Shown here in pieces: positions 19,041 to 23,822 of a stretch of DNA of 23,822 nucleotides. The notes beneath the pieces were generated by a model. That model saw only the letters and a list, made by a program, of their open reading frames with translations. It was not told the origin of the DNA and made no database searches. This DNA comes from Paraglomus occultum (Eukaryota; Glomeromycota; Glomeromycetes; Paraglomerales; Paraglomeraceae), in the NCBI GenBank assembly GCA_910592205.1, contig CAJVPJ010000484.1, positions 1 through 23,822 of the forward strand, given 5' to 3'. Every line of letters begins with the position of its first letter. Position 1 is the stretch's first letter. The position numbers and the translations under genes were made by a program.

Positions 19041-19711
19041 CCAACTGAGGTACAACATTTTTATATGTATAGCATATAATAATTATTTTTCTAGCTACAG
19101 CTTATTATAATAATGTGTTAAATTTAACTGTTTACTAGCAAATTTTAGAACAGTCTCATGACCCATGTCAGGGAGTGTACATGGATAGAAAAGCAGAACT
19201 ATGTACTGTCTAGACAAGACTAAACTGAATAAATAAGGAAATGTGGCTAAAAGCCAGGGATAACAAAATAAAAAAGTATAATGTTAATACTAACACAAAT
19301 GTTGTGTAATACTCAATAATGTTTAGATTATTGAGATAATACTATATTTTTGTAATTTTGAGAGTTGGATTAATATGACCATATTACATGCCAATAATTA
19401 GTGAAATCTGGTTTCATGAACCTCAAAGTGTCCCCGAAAGGAGGCAGTTGACGCAGCAGATAAAACGCAAGGATTTCACATAGACTGGTTATTCACGGTA
19501 TGTTAAATTCATATATCTATTGTTGATTTCAGAGACGCAACCTCGCAAAAGGTGTGGCGGTCACAAATTTTCGCTCTGTGATTAAAGCTTGAAAATAATA
19601 AGAGAGGTGCAAAAGACTCTTAGGGATATGCATGGCTCTGTTTGAAGCTATTGCGACCGCAGAAAATGAGTGTTCTCGAAAACAGTCTTACATGCATGCA
19701 CGAAACTGCTG

Positions 19712-20002
19712 ATGCATGGCTTTATATTCATCGTAATTTTCATCCGCGTCGTTCTTGTCATTTATGTCGGGGCTGGATTCTATTCGTCAATTAAACTTGC
19801 GGAATTCGACATCCCAACAACATACGACGAGATTTGGGAGCATTGTCAAAATTGCACGAGTTATGTTACAAAGATAGATGTCAGGTACACTCGCCCGGCA
19901 AAAAGTATCAACTCAGCTTGCAAGCTAATTGATTGTATTTTCGAAAAAAATAGTGACATATTTAGCCCCATTATCGCTCTAAGCTGGCGTTCGGTGAAAT
20001 GA
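19712..20002 (+). CDS. possible truncated membrane protein fragment
   Basis: Beginning at the ATG at 19712 (the frame is open upstream to 19670), a hydrophobic stretch (FIFIVIFIRVVLVIYVGAGF) is followed by a Cys-containing soluble part with WEHCQNCTSYVTKIDV and ACKLIDCIFEKNSDI. It reads like the first exon or N-terminal fragment of a fungal multi-pass membrane protein, but I cannot name the family. The last 80 or so bases lie inside the left arm of a large inverted repeat, so the natural C-terminus has probably been lost through rearrangement. Function unknown. Confidence 0.35.
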   Translation: MHGFIFIVIFIRVVLVIYVGAGFYSSIKLAEFDIPTTYDEIWEHCQNCTSYVTKIDVRYTRPAKSINSACKLIDCIFEKNSDIFSPIIALSWRSVK

Positions 20003-20123
20003 CAGTACCAACGTTACAGATATAATTTTCATACATTTTAATATGGTACTGTCACTTCACCGAACACCAGCTTTAGAGCGATAATAGGACACTATTTTTT
20101 TCGAAAATACAATCAATTAACTT
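19922..20123. repeat. large inverted repeat with arms of about 80-88 bp
   Basis: Left arm 19922-20009 and right arm 20045-20123 are inverted copies. A 33-bp block (TTGATTGTATTTTCGAAAAA and on) is identical or nearly so, then the left arm has about 9 extra bases, then both share ATTATCGCTCTAA, GTTCGGTGAA and TGACAGTACC. The loop is 35 bp. The left arm overlaps the 3' part of the membrane-protein fragment. Confidence 0.85.
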
Positions 20124-20176
20124 CAAAATGATGCAAAAATCATTGCAATTTTCATAGTACATGCAGACAGACGATA

Positions 20177-20575
20177 GTGGGTTTTCGGAAAAAAGAAAAA
20201 GATTCTGATATTAATATACTATTTTACAGCAGAAAATTTCAGTGTAACAGTTCGCCGATTCAAGCAGATAATGAAGTTTGCTTTGGACAAAGTGTGGCTA
20301 AGCGAGTAAAGGAGTTGCGAAATAGCGAAAGTCTTACGGAAACAGTAAGCGGCACCGATTTCGACATACGAATCGGACAGCAGAAGCATATCAGCTCAAA
20401 GAGGATAGTGACATGTTATCTCTTCCATGGTCCGCATAAAATCTCGATCTCAGGTCATTTGGCTTTCCAAACTAATCCTATAGAATAGAACGTCTATGGG
20501 ATGCGGTGGCAGATTCCACCGAACTCGAAAAACGAATGAGAAGCGTGGAAAAACTCAAATGAGTTATTTACAGCA
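20177..20575 (+). pseudogene. Tc1/mariner-like transposase fossil, C-terminal end
   Basis: The frame opening at 20177 (no ATG) runs to FQTNPIE and stops at 20488. One frame over, ERLWDAVADSTELEKRM and VEKLK follow to about 20565. Together they resemble the NPIERLWD signature of Tc1/mariner transposases, which carries the third catalytic acidic residue. The shift is explained by a direct 5-base duplication, ATAGA ATAGA, at 20480-20489. Sequence between 20177 and about 20440 is open but not clearly transposase. Confidence 0.55.
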
Positions 20576-20903
20576 CTGATATAACATTGAAGGGGAAATT
20601 TAGTAGACGCTATACCTCGTCGTATACAGACTGTAATACAGTAAATGCTAGAGGAAACCCCACACAATACTAATTAGTTTATCAGGTGGAGCAGATTTAA
20701 CAAATAAAATGATGTCTACCCCGTATGATGATCGGTATGCAATCATCCCTGCTATTACCGCATGTCTTCTCAATAAGCAGCACTCATTAGGAACAGTGAA
20801 ATAATCAAACGACGCGAAAAGTAATTACAGTAAAATATAATTGTGTTGGCAATTATTATACGGTGTTTGATACTGACATACTAATTTACAATTACAACTA
20901 TCC
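20576..20903. other. intergenic sequence downstream of GT10 copy 2
   Basis: 328 bp with no ORF or repeat that I can identify. It follows the Tc1-like fossil and precedes, on the other strand, the stop codon of the second fucosyltransferase, so it should contain that gene's 3' end. Confidence 0.5.
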
Positions 20904-22625
20904 TTATATCCATTCAACTCTCTCTAAAAATGCACATACATCTGAATCGTCAAGAGGATGACACTTTTTGCAAAAGTTCTCGTGTGTTGTGTCTTTTTTC
21001 CACGCAAAGTAACTTTCGTATAGTGTCTTATTATTGGCTATCCGTTCAACATGTTCTGCTAATGCACTCGTGCTCTCATAATCCGTTACTTTAATCACAC
21101 TCCCAGGCGGTACATAATCATCAATATCAGACGCGCCCATGTATATGGGAATAGCGTCCACCAACAGCGCATTGTATACTTTCTCTGTCACATATCCTTC
21201 ACAATTAGAGTTTTCAAAGACAAGAACAAACTTATATGCAGAGAGAATGTCTCTATTAATTTCATACATATGTTTTTTCCAATAACCTGGGGCTGGTCCC
21301 TTTTCCAGTCCGTATTTTTTCAATATCTCATCCGAAGCATCTTGATTGTGCAGACAGTTGCCGTACGAATGCACAGTTACATGATTCATTAGTTCTCGGA
21401 CATAATCTTCCCGCTTGTTTGGTACATAACAGTTCCCAGCTATCCACACAAATAACACATCGTTGCGTTTATTCTCAAATTTCACATGAGTATCATAAAA
21501 CGGGTCAATATTCTCAACCGGATATGTTGGCTTATAAATGTCAAATATATTATCAGGCGAACCCATCGTCAGATCAAATACACCCCAGAAAGTGTCTAGT
21601 CCAGCAAATGGATAATATCCCAATCCTTCTTCCGGGAAAGACATCCACCATGTCTGGTTTGAACGTCTGGGTGGCATTTGAGTAATATCGAAGAATGGCG
21701 CTTCTTCTTGTTTAAAGTAGAAGGGATAATCGATGAATATAACGTCAGTTTCTCGCCAGATGGTATAGTTGAAGTGAAGATGATATGATTGACCGTTTTT
21801 GCAGGTGCCTCTCACACTCTCATGAAATAGATACCAAAGGAAACAAGGAGCGTATCCAATTGGCCATGCACTGACTATGGGAGTGCGTCCCTTTACAAAT
21901 TTGTTATAAAATCTTTTAAAAAATGGAACTAATTCTGGTGGATATGGGCACAGCTCTGCTGAACGTTTTTTCCAATCGACAGTGTCTGCTATCTGATAAG
22001 TCAAGTACCGCCAATGAAATATCGAAAGTTCTCTTCCGGGTGGCCCGTATGCCTTGAACGATTTGCGTTTGACACGGTTAGGTAAATTAAAACATGTCGC
22101 AAGAGAATATTCAGAGGCAAAGGGAGAAAAGTGTTTAATTGCTTCTTCGTACGGGTCTTGAGGAGGGGTTTCTGCGGATGAATCGTTAGGAGGAGTGATT
22201 TCTACGGATAGGTCATTATGAGGAGTTTCTTCATGCGAGTCTTGAGGAGAGCTTTCTACGAATAAATCATTAGGAGGAGGAGGTCCTTCATACAAGTCTT
22301 GAAGAGAAGTTTCTTGAGGAGGGGTTTCTACGGTAGAAGTTCCTTCATACAGGTCTTGCGGAGGTGTTTCTACGGATAAATTATTAAGAGTTTCTTCGTA
22401 CAGATCTTGAGGAAGGGTTCCTATGGATGAATCATTAGGAGGAGTTTCTTCATACGGGTCGTGAATAGGAATGTCTACGGTTGCTACAGATGGTCTTACA
22501 ACAACGTACGTTTTTATGTGGTGTAATAACAGCACAATTGTCACGGCCGTTACTAAAAACGGAAGCCTCCACTTTAGAGACGGATGGACTAGAATGTTGC
22601 TTTTATTTCTTGCGACTTTTGCCAT
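20904..22625 (-). CDS. alpha-fucosyltransferase, GT10 family, copy 2, with repeat-built stem
   Basis: An intronless 573-residue type II membrane GT10 enzyme, paralogous to the gene at 14997-16535. It has a basic tail, a membrane anchor at about residues 19-36 (LPFLVTAVTIVLLL), an unusually long stem at 55-161 made of degenerate repeats, then the lumenal catalytic domain. Core motifs are FVWIAGNC (392-399), VHSYGNC, and from 464 YKFVLVFENSNC, GYVTEKVYN and IPIYMGASDIDDYVPP. The same Cys-rich end is present (FCKKCH, CAFLERVEW). It should use GDP-fucose in the Golgi; acceptor unknown. The catalytic domain aligns with copy 1 over its whole length without large gaps, so the pair arose by gene duplication. 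The stem differs completely: Pro/Ser in copy 1, Asp/Glu/Thr/Pro repeats here. All motifs are intact. Confidence 0.93.
   Translation of the reverse strand: MAKVARNKSNILVHPSLKWRLPFLVTAVTIVLLLHHIKTYVVVRPSVATVDIPIHDPYEETPPNDSSIGTLPQDLYEETLNNLSVETPPQDLYEGTSTVETPPQETSLQDLYEGPPPPNDLFVESSPQDSHEETPHNDLSVEITPPNDSSAETPPQDPYEEAIKHFSPFASEYSLATCFNLPNRVKRKSFKAYGPPGRELSIFHWRYLTYQIADTVDWKKRSAELCPYPPELVPFFKRFYNKFVKGRTPIVSAWPIGYAPCFLWYLFHESVRGTCKNGQSYHLHFNYTIWRETDVIFIDYPFYFKQEEAPFFDITQMPPRRSNQTWWMSFPEEGLGYYPFAGLDTFWGVFDLTMGSPDNIFDIYKPTYPVENIDPFYDTHVKFENKRNDVLFVWIAGNCYVPNKREDYVRELMNHVTVHSYGNCLHNQDASDEILKKYGLEKGPAPGYWKKHMYEINRDILSAYKFVLVFENSNCEGYVTEKVYNALLVDAIPIYMGASDIDDYVPPGSVIKVTDYESTSALAEHVERIANNKTLYESYFAWKKDTTHENFCKKCHPLDDSDVCAFLERVEWI
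22143..22463 (-). repeat. degenerate tandem repeats coding for the GT10 copy 2 stem
   Basis: About eight imperfect units built from PPQDLYEET and PPNDSS/NDLSVE blocks span residues 55-161. At DNA level, CTTGAGGAGG- and TCCTTCATAC-like words recur every 39-60 bp. Acidic and Pro-rich, it should form an extended spacer that holds the catalytic domain away from the membrane. Confidence 0.9.
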
Positions 22626-22949
22626 GTACAGTTCTCAGAAGTGAGTCCATGCTTCTCCGCCAAACTGATTCAGCGTAAAGGCCCCGAATTTCTTCGAAAA
22701 TTCTGCGATGTGATTGGGACATCAAAATATTAATTAAAAATACTACGATAAAAATAGCCCGATCCTAGAAAGGAAAATTTTATGCATGTAAATCCGATTA
22801 TTTGATAACGATTAGGTTTATACCAAAGTCCTATCGATTGCAAAAAGCATACTTACGATAAGATAAACTAAAAAAACTAATCGTATTAGCAATCGAGTGT
22901 TTGATACATACCAACGTGATGAAAATATTCTGGCGATTACAAATATTCT
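22626..22949. other. spacer between GT10 copy 2 and the broken copy
   Basis: Contains the presumed promoter of GT10 copy 2. On the minus strand, just upstream of its start, a short open stretch reads HIAEFSKKFGAFTLNQFGG before a stop; it looks protein-like but has no match I can name. Nothing else stands out. Confidence 0.4.
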
Positions 22950-23537
22950 CCCATTCAACCCTTTCTAAAATTGTACATTTTTTTGCATTCCACGCGAATA
23001 ATACGTCGTTGCGTTTAAATTTTACATGTGTGTTATAAAACAAACTGATATCTTTAGCTGGATAAGTCAGCTTAGATATATAAAAGATACGCATAGTCAA
23101 ATCAAACATATTTCTCAAAGTGTCTAATCCAGCAAACGGATAATATCCTAATCCTTCATCAGGGAAATACATCCATCACGCCTGATTTGACATCTATGTG
23201 ACGTCTGAGTGGTATTGAAGAATGGTGCTTCTTTCTGCTGAGGAGAAATGGCTAATCCACGTAAACAATGTCTGTCTCTCATCAGGAGGGTACAATTGGG
23301 ATAAATATGATACGATTGACCATTTTTGCAGGTGGCTCTCTGATCTCCTTGATGGTAATACCAAAGTAAACACGGAGCATATCGAACGGGCTGGGCTATT
23401 CATAGACTTTGGGTGCAAACTTTCTATACGATGTTTTAAAGAGCGAAATTAGTTCTGGCAGATAGGAGCATATTCTTGTGATATTTTATACCAATCGGTA
23501 ATTGCTGCAATCGCAAACGTCAAGTACCGCCATTAAA
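22950..23537 (-). pseudogene. broken GT10 fucosyltransferase, copy 3
   Basis: Remains closely related to copy 2. Homology starts at about 23537 (RYLTFAIAAITDW, compare RYLTYQIADTVDW) and passes through several frameshifts and stops. It continues at 23172-22950 with PDEGLGYYPFAGLDTL, FDLTM and THVKFKRNDVLFAWNAKKC, and then jumps straight to ILERVEWE. The jump removes what corresponds to residues 400-563 of copy 2, including the FENSNC donor-binding signature. The membrane anchor and stem are also missing at the 5' side. It cannot make an active enzyme. Confidence 0.9.
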
Positions 23538-23661
23538 ATTGGTTTTATGTTGCATAATATTTATGGATACCGGTTAGCTTATTAAGAAACTAATGCAAAA
23601 GAGGCAATCTGCTTTTAAGTTATTGTATAACAAACAATTTATTTCGATACTTTTTTTCATA
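23538..23661. other. spacer before the mariner-like element
   Basis: Short AT-rich sequence between the 5' break of the third fucosyltransferase copy and the end of the mariner-like element. No gene or repeat seen. Confidence 0.5.
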
Positions 23662-23822
23662 CGTGGGGCGTTCAAAAAGTTTTGACACAAATGCTTATAA
23701 CATTTTTATTTACATAATAAATTTTAATTTGGCGCACACTTTCTTACGGAAATTTCATTATGTAAGATGGTTTCAATACTTCCAGTTGAGATGGAAGTGA
23801 CTTCCCGAATGCCTTCAATGCT
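23662..23822 (-). mobile_element. internally deleted mariner-like element, cut by the window end
   Basis: On the minus strand, entering from the window edge, an open frame reads IREVTSISTGSIETILHNEI and then SVRKCAPN before a stop at 23724-23726. This matches the second helix-turn-helix of mariner transposases (GS-x-TILH followed by the K/R-x-x-A linker). Instead of the DDD catalytic domain, about 60 bp of AT-rich sequence leads to a terminal repeat, GGGGCGTTCAAAAAGTTTTG on the plus strand at 23665-23684, next to a TA at 23660-23661 that could be the target site. The catalytic half has therefore been deleted. Confidence 0.75.

Noticed and set aside
22640-22720. Minus-strand peptide HIAEFSKKFGAFTLNQFGG upstream of GT10 copy 2
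   Set aside because: I considered a link to transposon-type domains, but the similarity is too weak and the stretch too short to name. It is mentioned only within the spacer.
1-23822. Search for CRISPR arrays, prokaryotic operons, phage or plasmid functions
   Set aside because: The window is eukaryotic with spliced genes. The only regular repeats are microsatellites, coding repeats and transposon subterminal repeats.

Overview
This is nuclear DNA from a eukaryote, most likely a fungus of an early-diverging lineage (Mucoromycota sensu lato, which includes the arbuscular mycorrhizal fungi). Three things point there. Introns are short (65-119 bp, with one of 336 bp) with GT...YAG ends. There is a Bud14/Tea4-type SH3 protein whose SH3 domain is followed by the fungal ERLARLNKHRN signature. 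Ribosomal protein eS26 is 119 residues long with a fungal-type C-terminus. The two intact GT10 fucosyltransferases fit such fungi. The placement is inference; no rRNA or other marker lies in the window.

Layout. 1-1674 is the 5' flank of the first gene. 1675-6515 (+) is a six-exon gene for an SH3 plus tandem Ras-association polarity scaffold with long polyglutamine tracts. 6798-7763 (-) is the five-exon eS26 gene, whose first coding exon is only the ATG and whose first intron holds a 67-bp tandem duplication. 7898-9822 (-) is a six-exon TOE1-like deadenylase; its reconstructed splicing restores a complete CCCH finger and all DEDDh residues. 10161-10955 (+) is an unrecognised acidic protein with a Thr/Pro linker, followed by an overlapping membrane-segment ORF.

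11099-14996 is AT-rich with no convincing complete gene, but it holds several gene-like scraps and a repeated coding-like fragment. 14997-16535 (-) and 20904-22625 (-) are two intact, intronless type II membrane alpha-fucosyltransferases of family GT10. 22950-23537 (-) is a third, broken copy that lost most of its catalytic core. The 4.3 kb between the intact copies is a graveyard of DNA-transposon remains: a pogo/Tigger-like transposase fossil with ACAGTCAC repeats, several fold-back elements, a 38-bp tandem array and a Tc1/mariner-like C-terminal fossil. The window ends in a mariner-like element with an internal deletion.

The left half (about 1.6-10 kb) is compact housekeeping sequence: cell polarity, ribosome, and RNA 3'-end processing. 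The right half is an accessory region where a small fucosyltransferase family has duplicated and decayed among transposons. I see no operon-like system. The most distinctive items are the GT10 cluster with its repeat-built stem and deleted third copy, the RA-containing polarity scaffold, and the large inverted repeat that overlaps a coding fragment at 19.9-20.1 kb.
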